The position numbers were made by a program, and so were the translations under genes. A DNA stretch of 64,000 nucleotides from Gnetum montanum (taxonomy: Eukaryota > Streptophyta > Gnetopsida > Gnetales > Gnetaceae): assembly GCA_015680685.1 (NCBI GenBank), contig MNCI01020158.1, positions 505,403-569,402 of the forward strand, read 5' to 3'. Below the pieces are notes generated by a model, which was not told the origin of the DNA, made no database searches, and saw only the letters and a list, made by a program, of their open reading frames with translations. Shown in pieces: positions 1-12,739 of the stretch (within the stretch, counting starts at the first letter, position 1; each line of letters starts with the position of its first letter).

Positions 1-1794
1 AATCTTCACTCTACTTTTATCCACTTGAACAATCTTTTTGTTTGATTTTTTAGGAATCAAACCAAGTTTCTTACATATAGACAATGGCATTATAGTAGAT
101 GTGGCTCCAGAATCAATCAAACAATTGTGTAAAAATTTATCCTTTAATTTCATTGTCAAAAGGAAAGGAGGAGCTTCCTTGTCATATGAAGTCCTTAACT
201 TTTCATCATTGTTAGACACATAGCTTAACTCTGATTCTCTAGCTCTCCTTTTGTCTTTAATGAATTCTAAAGCTTTTCTTTACTGATCTCCTATTTGAAG
301 TAACTGATAGAGGCTAATATTGGCTTTGACATGTTTAAGGTCTTCTATCAAATCATATTCTCCATCACCAATGAAGCTTGATCTCTTTATCCATTTATTA
401 AAAGACTGATTTGGAGTGCTTTGCTCCACTTGATTGTCTTTACCTTTATTCTTATCCTTTCTACTTGGCTCAAAAGCTTTTCTCTTAGTAGATGGATCAG
501 TAATAACATTTGGGGGTCTAGAAGTAGTTAGTCTTTCCTTAGATCGAAGACTATATCCATTTTCCTCATTGTTATTACATTCTTCATCTGAAGACATATC
601 TTCTTCAGAACTTGATAGAGAAGAAGTATCACTAGATCCATTGCTAGAAGATTTACTTGCATAATGAACACTAGATAACTCATTATCAGATTCAATATCA
701 AGAAAGTTGGACATAATAAGATCACTTTCATCCTCATCTTCTACTAACTTAGTGTCTTGATGTTTATGCTTTCTATTTTTCCTTTCTTCCTTGATATTAA
801 CTCTTGCCAATGCTTTTTCAAGCTTCACTATTTTGTTAGACATATCTCTCATTAATTGTCCTTTTTCAGATCCTACTCTTTCATGTTCTTGCTCTATCTT
901 AACATGAGATGGACCTGGTAAAGCTTTAAATTGAGCAAAATCTTGCATAGGAATCATAACTCTTTCTTCTCTTTTTTGAATTGCAATATTTTCTTCAGGA
1001 TTCAAGTTCAACTATTTTTCTAACTGTATAGCTTCACTAAAGTAGTCATTTAGTGTAGTTAAGTTTGGAGTTCTCCTTAACCAAATTGAAATGTTGGGGT
1101 TGACAGCCTTAAGATAAGTTTCTTTAAGCATTTCTTCTGATGGCCTATATTGTCTTTGAAAGAGTCCACAAATTCGTTGAAACTTGATGTTAAAATCTCT
1201 AATTGACTCTTTAACTCCTTGCTTAGCTTGTATCAGCCCACAGTATAGTTGTTGTTGATCTAATTGATTACCAAACTGGGCTAAGAAAAGATTCTTCATG
1301 TCATCCCAACTTGTAATACTATTACTTGGTAAGTTTGAATACCAAATCTGAGCCATATCCTTTAGATTTGATACAAACAACCTACAAGCTTGATCTTGAT
1401 GTTGAATATTTGCATGAGCTAAAGCTAACTCAAACATGTGAATATATTCTTCAGCTAAATAAGCTTTTCCAGGAATAAAAGGCTCAGGCAAATATTTGTA
1501 AACTACCTTAGGAATATCATTGTAATTTTGAAATCCTAATGGTGTAACTCCTTGCCAAGGATTTGCCATCCTATTCCTTTGAAATGTTGAACTCTTAGAC
1601 TTTCTAGATCTTCTCTTACGAATTGATAAACCAGAGATAATGGGTGATCTTCTTGATCTTCTAGTTTTTACTCCACTACTTGTTCCCAATTCAGAAACTT
1701 TCTTTTCTTCTTCTTCTGATGAAGAATCAGTCTTAGAATCTAGAATATCTTTTGAAACTTTGAAACTTTCCAAACTATGAAATTTCTTGGTCAT
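1..1794 (-). pseudogene. gag-protease polyprotein of element M, two in-frame stops
   Basis: One minus-strand frame runs from an ATG at 1794 to the window edge, broken only by TAG at 1012-1014 and TAA at 280-282; the frame is the same on both sides of each stop. The N-terminal ~75 residues are acidic then Arg/Ser-rich. A retrotransposon Gag core follows at about residues 80-250, with a pattern typical of the family (a W-Y-S-N-L motif, then SWDDMKNLFLAQFG). A Ser/Asp/Glu-rich, low-complexity linker lies at about 550-760. No Cys zinc knuckle is visible. Near the left edge the frame contains LIDSGATSTIMPLSICKKLG, an aspartic protease active site (D-S-G at about 106-114). Gag would package the RNA and the protease would process the polyprotein. 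Reverse transcriptase would lie beyond base 1. The two stops make it a probable pseudogene, although only two lesions in ~600 codons suggests a fairly recent copy. Confidence 0.8.
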
Positions 1795-1887
1795 GAACTG
1801 AACATAGTATCTGATTTCTTAAGCCTTACAATTAATTGTTGATGTACTAAAATTATAAGGCTTATGAACCTAAAGGCTTAATTTTCA

Positions 1888-1905
1888 GCCCTCCTTCTAG
1901 CACCA
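1888..1905 (-). other. Primer-binding site of element M
   Basis: On the minus strand TGGTGCTAGAAGGAGGGC starts 7 bases after the probable LTR end. The TGG start fits the complement of a tRNA 3' CCA. The tRNA was not identified by eye. Confidence 0.5.
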
Positions 1906-1912
1906 AAAGAAC

Positions 1913-3730
1913 TGTTGGCGACCGTTTGGGACACGACCGCCAACGAGTATCCTCGAACAGGATTTAGGTGCCTGCTGGTCTCTGGCTACACCAAGGCCCA
2001 GATACCTCCAAATAAACTCAGTAGTTAATGTGAGTATGTGTGTGTGCTGTTGCGGCGTGTGGTTGTGTAAAATGTGACAATTTCGTTGTGTGTGAACTAC
2101 AAATGACTTACTTTAAAGAGATTCAGCCAACCTTGCCAAATACTGTGAGTTCTTGAAAATTTCCTATTTTGTTCGACTGCCTAGTCTAGGCGGCCCCTAT
2201 AATACCTGCTTGTAACAAATAAAATTTTGCAAAAACATTTGAGCACAACTCTGCAAATCTACTCCTAATTTTCCCCAGAGAAAGAGATAATTCCACAAGA
2301 AAACTAGAAATAGAGCAAGATTCAATGGAAATAAGCAGAAAAGAAAAGAAAGCAGATTTGTGTAGACATCAAATATTTAAACAAGGTAAAATGACACGAG
2401 TAAACACTTCGCAATAAAGCTATCCCAAATTCAATATCTACGAATTGTTCAAACATCCAAGGCTCAAACAAGCAATATCTTCAAGACAATCCTATTATGC
2501 TACCAAAAATTACTGCGTAAACTACATTGTACGAGACTCCATTTTGACTAGATAATGGATGCCAACGATTGCATTTAAACAGAACCTTTAAAAGACTTGA
2601 CAATTTCTGATTGAAATACCATGAGAATTCACTTTAAAGATAAAAATAAGCTATTCTAGTCCCATCAAAATACCAACTATTCTCTGAACCCTCTCGACTA
2701 CTGAATTGTTCAACGGCGTGACTACAAATAGAGGCTCTCTTACAACAATTCCAATAGCAGTTCCCACACGTTGCACAATAAAAAAATTTACTACTAAAAT
2801 GCTCTCAAGGCTTTTAAACACAAGCGCTTCTATGGAAAAATTTTAATAGAAGTTTCTATCGGGCAACAAGAATAATAAGAGCAATCTAAAAATCCCAAAA
2901 TTACTTGCCAAGGATGATACTATCTAAACCACTAGCTAAACAATTTAAACAAAACAAAAAATAAAATGCATAACTCACAGGACCATGACAAAGAGGCTGA
3001 AATCTTTATTCTAGCAAGCCATCTTACAAGCAATCTTCTTTACAAATCTTCGAAGATGATGTGTGAGACCTCTTGTGATTCTCCCATGTGTTCCCCCCCT
3101 TTTCCTCCTTGACCCTTGAAGCGTTTTTATAGGGTTCCAAGGTAGGTAGGGAAGTTACAAATTTAAAAAATATATCTCACCTAACTTCTCTCACAAGTAA
3201 CTTGGCCAACCAATTAGAAGATTGCTTGGCCAACAAGTTTGGAAGATTACTTGCCCAACAAGTTAGGAGGTTACTTGCCCAACAAGTTAGGTAAGTTACA
3301 ACAATTTTGAGTGGTTGCAACCACCAAAGAGAAAAATAGGTTGACAAGCGGCCTTGGTAGTTACAATATCATAGAAAATTAAAACATAATCTCTAAAATA
3401 CATAGGTATACAAACTATAGTTACAACTTACTATAGGGAAGTTGCAATTTCCAAATATCCCAAATATCTCAAAAATATCTCTCCTAACCTTTCTCTCAAG
3501 TAACTTGGCCAACCAATAGGAGATTACTTGCTAAAATATCCTTAACTAACTTTTCTCCCAAGGAGGTTACAACTTACTCATTTAATTAGGAAGGATTTAT
3601 TTATGTAATTAGGAGAGATTTATGCTTTGGGACTTATATCTATACTTTTAAATAAACATGTTTAAAATATCATAAACATGTTAATAAAAAATATTTGTAA
3701 GTGCTTAATATAACTTATATAATATATCAA
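1913..3730 (-). repeat. 5' LTR of element M
   Basis: The LTR lies upstream of gag on the minus strand and ends in ...CGCCAACA at 1913. A TATA box (TATAAAAA on the minus strand, 3124-3131) marks the probable U3/R border, so U3 is at 3132-3730 and R-U5 at 1913-3100. An inverted repeat GTTGGCG/CGCCAAC (1914-1920 and 1938-1944) can form a hairpin at the U5 end. The upper edge is estimated from where the AT-rich U3 gives way to a different sequence near 3730-3790. No coding sequence is seen in it. Confidence 0.55.
3201..3298. repeat. 24-bp tandem repeat in U3 of element M
   Basis: Four imperfect copies of a 24-25-bp unit (CTTGCCCAACAAGTTAGGAG and variants) start at 3201, 3225, 3250 and 3274. A related single copy recurs near 3500. 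Such repeats upstream of the TATA box are typical of LTR enhancer regions; no function is shown here. Confidence 0.7.
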
Positions 3731-3789
3731 CCAAAAATGTTTTTGAAGTCATGAGATAAATTAGAAAAGGGTCAGTTTATAACTGGGGC

Positions 3790-4660
3790 TTCACGTGTGC
3801 ATATGGTATTGTGGATTATTTTGAAATTTTATTTAATAAGCTGCAAACTCCGGTTTACCAGCATCGGCCAGAAATATCTCTGGACACTTGTCCTGATGTG
3901 CCTCCGTGTCTTTGTTACCATCTTCATCGGACTGGTATGCGATGCCGAATGCATCGGTGTTGGTCATGGCTGCTGTTTTAAAGGTAAGTTGCAGGAGGAT
4001 GACATACCACCTAAAATTCGAAATGAATCTCTCGGAAGGAAGAAGCCCTGTTTTAGCGATGAAATAACTACACAAAAAATTTTGAAGTTACAGGGATGAA
4101 CTAGAAACGCGCCTGCTTGTTGTTTGCCCTTTGCTCTCTGCCTTTTGTCCTCTATTTTTTTTGTTTATTTTCTGCAGTACATTCGTAGATGCGCGGGACA
4201 GAACACCGAAAAATGCAGATTCTGATTTGGGGTTTTTCATGCATTCTGCGTCCACGTATTATGTTGGTCCTGCTATTATTGCCTTCATCTGCCTTTGTGC
4301 ACCTACTGCCTGCGTGTTCTATTGATGCCATTTTCTGAATTAACCCTGCTGGAAGCCCTAGTGACGGAAAAACAGCCCCATGAATTTTCCAAGAACGCCC
4401 AAACAAATCGTTAGTAGAATCCGCGAATAGGGCTGCAATTTTCTGCGATCATTCAGAGCACATTAGGGCTACGATTTTCTGCGATTATACATTTGCAAGT
4501 AGAATTTTTGTTGTTGGTATGCCTTCATCAGATCCGCGCCCAGGAATTCCATGTTTCGGTTTGCTGTACTGCTTGAGTGAGGCATGAGTGAGGGTTTGGC
4601 ATTTGCAACATTGCAAGCCTTCAAAAACGTAAACTAAAATATTTGCATCTTTAGAATATA
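3790..4660 (+). other. Low-copy, GC-richer patch with one candidate intron
   Basis: This stretch is clearly less AT-rich than its flanks and does not resemble the nearby retrotransposons. On the plus strand a good 5' splice site (AAAG|GTAAGT at about 3985) is followed about 200 bases later by a pyrimidine tract ending TTTCTGCAG (about 4180). Spliced, one frame runs across the junction (MAAVLK then YIRRCAGQNTEKCRF, stop) but is short and unrecognised. An imperfect direct repeat (AGGGCTGCAATTTTCTGCGA and AGGGCTACGATTTTCTGCGA) lies near 4431-4490. It may be the end of a host gene, a gene fragment or a non-coding transcript. Confidence 0.3.
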
Positions 4661-4900
4661 TTTTTATTTCTTTTGAATGGTAACGGATGTTTGATAATGT
4701 CTCCGAAATATCCCAATGCCAATTTTTGCCTCAAAATTACTTCATATCAATCCTATCATCTCATTCAACCTTTAATTTACTCCACAAAGTTTTATCATAC
4801 CAACAACCCTTGCATATATAACTTTGATAATTCTTGTAAGTTATTAAAACTTACCAAGCTCAAAACCTTGAGTCTTACTATTCCATAAAATGGCCAAATG
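4661..4900. other. AT-rich spacer, no feature seen
   Basis: AT-rich sequence between the GC-richer patch and the broken start of element A. The short reading frame at 4673-4888 looks random. The junction with element A is near 4900. Confidence 0.5.
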
Positions 4901-4902
4901 TG

Positions 4903-6420
4903 CCAACAGTTTGCAAAGGAGAAAAACTTCACTAATCCCTTGTTCCTGTTGAACCAAGACAACAATGAGGATCCTCTCTCTAGGGGTTCTCAACATGAAG
5001 AATCTACACCCCTTCTTATTGATGATGAGGATGTGACCCTGAACCTATAGTCCACTATTAACAAACTAGGTTCAGGAAAAAGTGACAATCAAGGTAGGGA
5101 CTTGGGCAAACATCATAATGGCAAGGTATATAAGGATCATGGTCATGATAAGTGAAGAGGTGATGGTAGCTCATCTTCCTCTTCATCTGATTCTGAACAT
5201 TCCTCTACATCTTCTAATTTTGAAAGATACCATTAGATAAATAATCATGATGAAGATGATCAGCAAGGCAACAATGATCATAGAGCTCACCAAGAACAAA
5301 GGGGTAATAGAGGACATCATTAGCAAAAATGAAATAATGATGATGATGAGCCTTTGTTGACAACTTGAAGCATGCTTAACATTGCATAGGTAGTAAAGAT
5401 CCCAATTAGGCATGTGAAAGATAGTCAAATCAAGCACTTAGACATGAATAATATTCCAAGATTTAAGGGGGGATATAACTTTGATCTACAAAATCATCTA
5501 CAAGCCTTTCATGATTCCTGCACCTTACAAAACATTAAAAATGATTGGCAAGAACTCAAGCTATTCCCCATGACACTCATTAAGGGAGTAGAAAGCCAAT
5601 ATCAATCCTTGGAGCTAGAATCCATTCATAGATGGAGTACCATGTTGGAACTATTTAATGAAATATACTAGGCATACTTAAAAGTGTCTAATCTAATAAG
5701 GAAAATCCAAGGTTGGAAATAGGGAATACATGAATCCTTAGATGCCACCATAGATAGATATTATTCTCTATTACATTGATGCCCTAGCCATGGTTATTCT
5801 AAAAGGGAACAACTCCACCACATCATAAATGGGCTCAGAGCAGAAACTAGAAGAACTCTTGTGGTTTATGCCCAAGAGAAACTATCCAAACTAAGAGCTC
5901 ATTGGATCTAAAGGCTGATAAAGAAAGTAGCAAAAGAAGAAGGTGAGTTATGAAAAAGGGAAAGTGTAGAAGAATATAATAGGAACCCTTCCATTAGGAA
6001 AAGGGAGTCCAATTTTTTGATGAGGAGGAGTCACCACTCGATGAAGTTGTGAACAAAAAAACATTACCCATAAAAAAAATCTATTTCTAATAATTTGACA
6101 AAGGTTGACAAACTATGGGATTCTTTGGATAAAAAATTCCAAACAGCTATGAACATAGCTAAAGAGTTCAAAAAGTGGAATAGTAATCATGACTACAAGA
6201 GGCAAAAAGAAGCTAAACATGCCTACTAGAGAGGTAAGGGTAAAGTTGCATAGTTTGAAGAACTTGTGGAGATAGAATTCAATGATAATGATGGATGTAA
6301 CATTTGTCAATATGAACATCCTAAGGGATGTTGCCTTATGATTTCACACTTACAATAGTCTAGGATGTATATGCTGAATCTACGACCAACAAGAAGGTAA
6401 GCACCTAGATGATTACCTTA
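4903..6420 (+). pseudogene. gag of element A (degenerate)
   Basis: Structural Gag protein gene. The sequence collinear with gag of copies C and E can be followed through many stops and frame changes. The conserved Gag block is at 5414-5960: an N-terminal segment with MNNIPRFKGGY, then LFPMTLIKG, HRWSTMLELFNEIY and a segment around RREQL/TRRTL. A Cys-His motif CNICQYEHPKGCC is encoded at 6296-6334, spaced C-X2-C-X3-H-X4-C. The first ~100 codons are missing. Many stops are TAG or TAA where relatives have CAG or CAA. Confidence 0.8.
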
Positions 6421-6989
6421 CCCTCAAGGTAAGCCAAGGCAATTCTACCAACAACAAAAAGCTTACTATCTAAGTGGAGCTCCACCACAACTATATGAGC
6501 AACATGAACAAGGCATCAACCACAATCATGAAGAATTCCACTGCCAAGACAGTAGTACCCTTACCAAAAACCAAATCCATACGAGTACTATGTTTAGCAA
6601 CCTATTTCTCCATGAAGCTCTGCAAGCCATGCCTCATTCCAACATCACTATTACCCTCCAAAGTACCATCAAACTAATTCACCATCTACTCAAGGAAAAC
6701 ACCCATATTCTTACTATCCTCTACATCCATTTGCACACATCCCTTTTCCCTCAACCTAGTTACCTCCCACTCCATCCATGCAAGGTAAAATTCCTTCATA
6801 GCCATAGTAAAAAAATGTTACGTGGGTTGTACATTTATAGCTAGCCTTCTAGTTGAGTGGATTAAATAATTACTCCAACAAACAACCCTTTTTCTAACCC
6901 AATAGTCCTTCCAAACCCTCACAACCTAATGCAACTAGTCACCATGTATCTCCAACATCCTCATCCTATGCATCAAACACATTTGAGTG

Positions 6990-9900
6990 TCCTTCAAACC
7001 AAACGCCACCTTAGATTCATACTATAATGTTAACCCATACTATTTCTGATTGGATCAAGGCTATCCGTCTTTCCACAAAGAGATCTAACTCAAGAAGTCC
7101 TCTTATTTACTTGCAAATCACTAAACATGAGTCATGTAAGGCTCTTCTTGATTCTAGTTCTAGTGTCAATCTCATCTCTCATGACATGTATAAGGCCTAG
7201 AACCTACCACCTCTTAATAAAAGCAACAATCATTTGAAATTAGTAGATCGGTCAATCACTCTCCCTTTGGGACTAGTGGAGGACATCATAACCATAGCTT
7301 GTGAGTGGTTCTATCTGGCCAATTTTCTAGTGATCAAGGTTAACTTTTCCATCATTATGAGAAGGGTGTGATTAAGCAGAACTGATGCATGAATTGACAA
7401 AAGAAACCTCTCCTTGAAAATCTCTAAGGAGAATGAATTTGGATGACAGTGTATAGTGATAACGAGTGCAATTATGTGTAGAAAATCTAGTCCATTAAAA
7501 GTACATTCCTCAAAGCCTGCAATCAGTGTGCACATGAAACAAATATCCAAAAGTGCATGTACATAGTAGCCACAAAACAAGAGGACACCTAGTGGTTGAC
7601 AATTAGCTCTAACAGTAGCACACTATGCATGGAACCTATTGAGTGCCTGACATGTGCCTATGTTGAAAGCATGGATAAACTTGAACAAGTTCATAACTAA
7701 CTCTCTAATGATGAAGATGATGATACTTATTGGGATGAGTTGAAAATCCCTGATAGTTTTAAGCAAGAGCCCTTAGAGATAAAAACTCTACCAGCTGACA
7801 TGGAGTATGCATTTTTAGACAATGGAAAGTTGGTTATCATTAATGCAAATCTTGCTCTTGAATAGAAAGACAAGCTATTGAGGGTGATGAACAAATGACC
7901 AACAACCTTTTCTTGGTTATATCTGGAGCTAACTAGAATTGATCTAAAGACATCCCATAACCACATCTATACATTGACCTAGCCATGAAGCCAAAAAGGT
8001 AGTCACAGAGGCAACTAAATCCCAAATTAGAGTATATCATTAAGGATGAAATAGAATAACTCCTCAAGGTAGGGTTCATCTATCCCATCATAGATAGTAA
8101 GTGGGTTAGCCCAATTGTAATTATTCCAAAGAAATATGGTAAGTGGCAAGTCTATATCAACATTAGGCTGTTGAACATGGAAACATTTAAAGATCATTTT
8201 CCATTGCCATTTTTGGACCAACTGTTGGATACTATCTCTAGGCATTAGTATTATAGCTTCTTGGATGGTTATAATGGCTATAACCAAATCCAAATTGTGC
8301 CAAAGGATTAAGCTAAGACAACATTCATGATTCCCTAGGGAATTTTTGCATATTGTAAGATGTCATTTGGTCTATACAATAACTCTACAACTTTCAACAC
8401 TTGGTCCTTAATATTTTTCAATAGAAAATTTATAGCTAGGTAGAAGTCTTTATGGATGACTTTTCTACCTATGGGGCTACATTTTAGTAAGGCTTGGATC
8501 ACCTTGAGTAGGTACTAAGAAGATGTGTTGAAACAAACCTTAGGCTCAATTGGTAGAAATGCCATTTAATGGTCTAGGAGGACATAGTACTGGGACACTA
8601 AATTTCAAAAAAAAAAAAGAGAGATTGAGGTAGACCTGGAAAAGATAAGGGTCATCCAAGGAATCACACACCAAACAAAGATAGTCAAAGACATCTAATC
8701 ATTTCTTGGACACATTGGATACTACTGACAATTTATACAGAATTTATCTAAGATTGTAAAATAGTTGGTTGAGCTCACAAAGAAAGACACTCCATTTATC
8801 TAGACCAAGGAGTGTGAACATGCATTTCAACTATTAAAAGAAAAACTTGTAAAAACTCCAATTCTACAAGCATGAGACTAGTCCAAACCATTTTACATAA
8901 TGACTGATGCATCTAATTATGCCTTGGAAGTTGTTCTTACAGAGTTGGATAATAAGAAATGTCCATATTACGTCCACTACATAAACCAAAGCATTGTGGG
9001 TGCACAACTAAGAAATAACTAATGGTAGTGGTGTATGCTCTCAAAAATTTTAGGCAATATGTGCTTGGCTATAAAGTGTTTGTCCACATAGATCATAGTG
9101 CAATCAACTTCCTAACGAAAAAGCCAACGGTAAGCCCCTGTATCATATGGTGGTTGGTGATCTTAAAGGAATTCGATCTCACAATGGTAGATCAAAAAGG
9201 GATTGAAAATGTGATTGTTGACAACCTCTCTTAATTAAGATGAGATAATAAAGAGGAGGAGAGTATGCTCTCTGATCAATTTCTAGATGAGCTTCTCTTT
9301 ATAGAAGCAATAAATGACCAAGTGCCCACTGAGTCAAAATGGTATGATGACATCCTTACTTACCTTCTCACTCAAGAGATGCCACAGGATTTGGACCTTA
9401 GGAAGAAACAATAGTTTCTTCACCAAGTAAAGTACTTCATGGAAATCAACTGACACCTTTACAAGGTGTGCACCGATGGCCTAGTTCATTGGTGTGTCCC
9501 TGATGTGGATCAATTATGCATTCTCTAGGATGCTCACGAAGGAACTTCCAGAGGCCACTATGGAGGGAGATTCATAGCCATAAAAATCCTGATGGTAGGA
9601 TACTATTTGCCTATAATCTTCAGGGGTGCCCACCAATTTGTTCGATCTTGTGAGCACTATCAAAGAGATGGTGGGATGACTACTCGAATGAAAGGTCCTC
9701 AATAGTGGATTCCAGCACTGGAGTCCTTTGACATATAGGGCATAGAATTCATAGATCCCATCACATCCATGCTTAATGGAAAGACATATATGATCATAGC
9801 AATTGACTACTGCATCAGATGGGCAAAAGTAGTAGCCATCACTGACTATACATCTTCTACTACTACTCGATTCATACAACAAAACGTTGTAAACAAGTTT

Positions 9901-10590
9901 TGGGTGCCATGTGCATTGATTTTTAACAATGGAATCCATTTAACAAGTGTCAATTTTCAAAAATTAATGTAATGCTTGGGGGTTGAACATAAATTAATAA
10001 CACCTTATTATCCCCAAGCCAACAATCAAGTAGAGGTAACTAATAGGGAGATCACAAAGATCCTAATAAGGACCATAAGAAAATATAGAAAAGATTGGAG
10101 TACAAAACTCAATGATGCCCTTTGGACCTACTGCTCAACATGGAAGCTCCCTATTGGCTACTCTCCCTATGAGTTAGTGTATGGGAAACTTCCAATGCTC
10201 TTGATTCAATTTGAGCTTCGTACACTTTCAATAGTCTATGACTTGGACCTTAACCTATGTCTAGCACAAAAGGAAAGATTGATCAACCTTAATGTGCTAG
10301 ACAAAAATTGATTAGTGACCCTGTCCTTAAATGAAGTGCACAAGGCATTTAATAAGCAATGACATGACCTTAGAATACAAAAAGTGAAATTTCAACTAGG
10401 AGATAAGGCTATCTACTGGAACCCCACACATGTACCTTAGAAAAAAAAATTCCAAACATTATGAGAGGGATCTTATATAATTGATGAAACCTTTCCTTTT
10501 AGGGCCATGACCATATACAAACCTGAGAGCCCAAATAAAAAGTAGTTGGTCAACGTCCAACAAGTGAAGCTTTTCAATGAACCCAAGCAA
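6990..10590 (+). pseudogene. Protease-RT-RNase H-integrase region of element A (degenerate)
   Basis: Pol remnants in the gypsy order. Protease: 7030-7560, with DSS at the active site where the family has DSG. Reverse transcriptase: about 7990-8830, with WVSPIVIIPKK, LDGYNGYNQIQI and the catalytic FMDD box at 8449-8460. RNase H: about 8880-9240, including the IDHSAINFL segment. Integrase: about 9510-10420; the core has the first Asp (IAIDY) and the Glu (NQVEVTNREIT), but the second Asp is Asn (IFNNG). The C-terminal GPYIIDETFPFRAM block ends near 10590. Frameshifts and dozens of stops make it non-functional. A 12-A run lies near 8609. Confidence 0.85.
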
Positions 10591-10660
10591 GCCAGTGGAA
10601 CAAATACCTCAATGGATGGACAACCATGCTCAATTCTTTGGATCTCCTCCATCCAACTCA

Positions 10661-10675
10661 GTTGTGGGGGAGATG
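10661..10675 (+). other. Purine tract after integrase of element A
   Basis: AGTTGTGGGGGAGATG resembles the polypurine tract next to the LTR but lies about 5.1 kb before it. The same motif follows integrase in E (28507-28521) and precedes the 3' non-coding region of L (57572-57590, minus). Confidence 0.55.
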
Positions 10676-12180
10676 TCCATTCATGCTAATCATCCATATG
10701 GCTCCTTAATTTTTCTATTTTTTTCACATTTTTTATTTTTCAATTTATTTATTTTACACCTTTTTGATCTTCAAACTTTTTCCTATTTTTATACCATTTT
10801 TTTTTTTACACCATCATTAGTAGATTTGAATCTTTCTTGGATATTTTACACTTTCTTATATATTTTACTTTGTTTTGTTTGAGTGTGATTTTGAAATTTT
10901 TGCTAATAAATGTGCTTTGTGCTAGTAGGACATAATGGTGCTATAGTTGTTACTAATGGTGGTTTGTACTTAATTTTTTATTTGCTAATGTCTAGTTTCT
11001 ATTTTTAAATTTTTGTACTAGTGGCTTAGTCATGGTTTCTTTTTCATAGAATAGGCAATGAGTCCACGTCATCCACCCATTCACATACTCTATTTTTTTC
11101 CTTGTTTTGGAAGTTTGAGATCCCTTTCATTAAATAAACTTTTAATAAATTGATAACCTTGGTAGTTTCCAGAATTGGAAAGGATTCAAAGGTTCATACA
11201 TGATGTAACTTCAAGGAGACTCAATACCCTTTGTATCCTTCTACTTACTTGAGTGCTTGTGTGTCTTCATGAACTTCTTACCATTCCATGTCACTAATAA
11301 AAGGAAGTCAAATAATGTCTTTACATGGTGTGGTTCCCATCCAAAAAGGAAAAAGAAAAAAAAAAGGAAAAAAAAAATTTAAAAAACATGATAGCAATTT
11401 AAAGCATACCCCTTATACAAATAAACAGACTACAACCACTTGTAATGGGACTAGAAAGATAAGTTACCCATGTCTAAAGGTCCCCTCTAACTAAGGCCCT
11501 CTCTCACTTCCTACTTCTCTTTCTTCTCTTTATGGGATGATGGTTGTTCAAGGGGGTGGATCAGTCTTGGAGTGACGATGCGAAGTCACTAAAAGAGGTT
11601 GGTTTTGGCTTGGACTAAGGATGAATCTTCTAAGGTCATTTTATACATAAACTCCACAAGGGACTTCTTATGACCTCAATTTAGAATTCCATTTCATATT
11701 CTTCATCATTCATCTCTACTAACTATAGCTTACCTCACTGCCAAAGTCCATGTTCTCGATTCCATATCTTGGTCTAATGTATTTGAATTCTTAGGTAAAA
11801 TCTTTTAGATTTTTGTCCTTAACTTCCATTAATCATTAATCACCTCTAGGGTCGACAGACTCCTTAGGTTGAGGCTATACAAGGGCAAACAAGGAATGTG
11901 CCTATTATGGGAAGGATCCACTTGCATATCCCTTGGTTTAGTTGTTAAGAAACTTATCCTTAGGCATTCTTGCAATTAGAATCTTTCGTACATCCATCTT
12001 TTGCATCCCACCATGTGCTCCTTTATATAATTTATTTAATAAACACATTCTCCATTGAATTTTAAAATTTTTGAGCATTCAAAGATCCTCTTCAATGATT
12101 TTATCATATTCTTGGCATTTCTAGAATACTATGGACCCCAAATTCATTAAAAATTCCTTCTTCTTTTTTTTTTGAGATAT
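10676..12180 (+). other. Non-coding region between pol and ORF3 of element A
   Basis: T-rich at first (10690-10900), then sequence collinear with 28520-29720 of element E. Shared blocks lie around the AATAAACTT motif (about 11140), the TCTAACTAAGGCCCT block (about 11490) and the GGAAGGATCCACTT block (about 11918). No open frame is conserved between the two copies. It would form a long intron or untranslated leader if ORF3 is made from spliced RNA. Confidence 0.6.
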
Positions 12181-12199
12181 TCAAATTTGAAAATTTTTT

Positions 12200-12310
12200 C
12201 TTATGGGCCCTGTATATGGGGACCCATCGATGGAGAAAACTTGTATATGAGGCCTTGTATATGGGGCCCTGTTGACATAAGGAAAAAAGTACTATATATA
12301 GGTGCAACCC
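12200..12310 (+). promoter_or_regulatory. U3-like promoter remnant inside element A
   Basis: This stretch shares words with the U3 of A's own LTR: TATGAGGCC, GGGGCCCTGTTGACATA, GTACTATA, and a palindromic ATCGAT (12226-12231). A TATATATA box at 12293-12300 is about 440 bp upstream of the ORF3 ATG. It is missing from E. It could be an internal promoter for ORF3 or a leftover of another LTR; the sequence alone does not decide. Confidence 0.4.
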
Positions 12311-12739
12311 CACTTAGAAATTTTTACCATTTCTCACAAATGCCAAGGAATTTTTTTAAATTTTTAGAGCCCAAGACCTTCCAAAGCCCATAACTTCCAC
12401 ACTATTTATTCAAATCACTCCATTCTTCAACCCTACAACTACTGGAGGTAAACTCTTCATCATGGGGGCCACAAATGTATCATTTTTGAACAAACATTTT
12501 TTTCCATTTTTTCTAACTCCCATGAGGGGTTAACTAAAAAATCAACTATTAAACACTAAATTACAAGAGTTAAACATTTCCAAAAAGCTTTGGTAACAAT
12601 TATAATTAATAATTAATAAAATAATCAATCTATCATGGTCCAACCTTAGCCAAAGTGTAACTAACTAATGAGAAAATGTATTCAAAAATTTAAAGTTACA
12701 CATTATATTTACTAATCCATAGATGTGTTGTAACTGTAG

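Larger units (their letters stand above)
1..3730 (-). mobile_element. Ty3/gypsy-type LTR retrotransposon M, 5' part (LTR, PBS, gag, protease)
   Basis: Read on the minus strand the order is LTR (about 3730 to 1913), primer-binding site (1905-1888), short leader, gag and aspartic protease; the element continues beyond base 1. The right boundary is approximate because no terminal dinucleotide pair or target duplication could be confirmed inside the window. The protein is unlike the gag of the other elements here, and its LTR lacks the TGATGAG/CTCATCA ends, so M belongs to a different family. Confidence 0.75.

Noticed and set aside
3797-4099. 100-codon frame as an intact gene
   Set aside because: No family resemblance. 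A good donor site interrupts it, and the frame that could continue after splicing is a different one.
10577-10882. 101-codon frame at the end of element A pol
   Set aside because: It runs from the last integrase codons into a T-rich non-coding stretch; the Phe-rich translation is low complexity.
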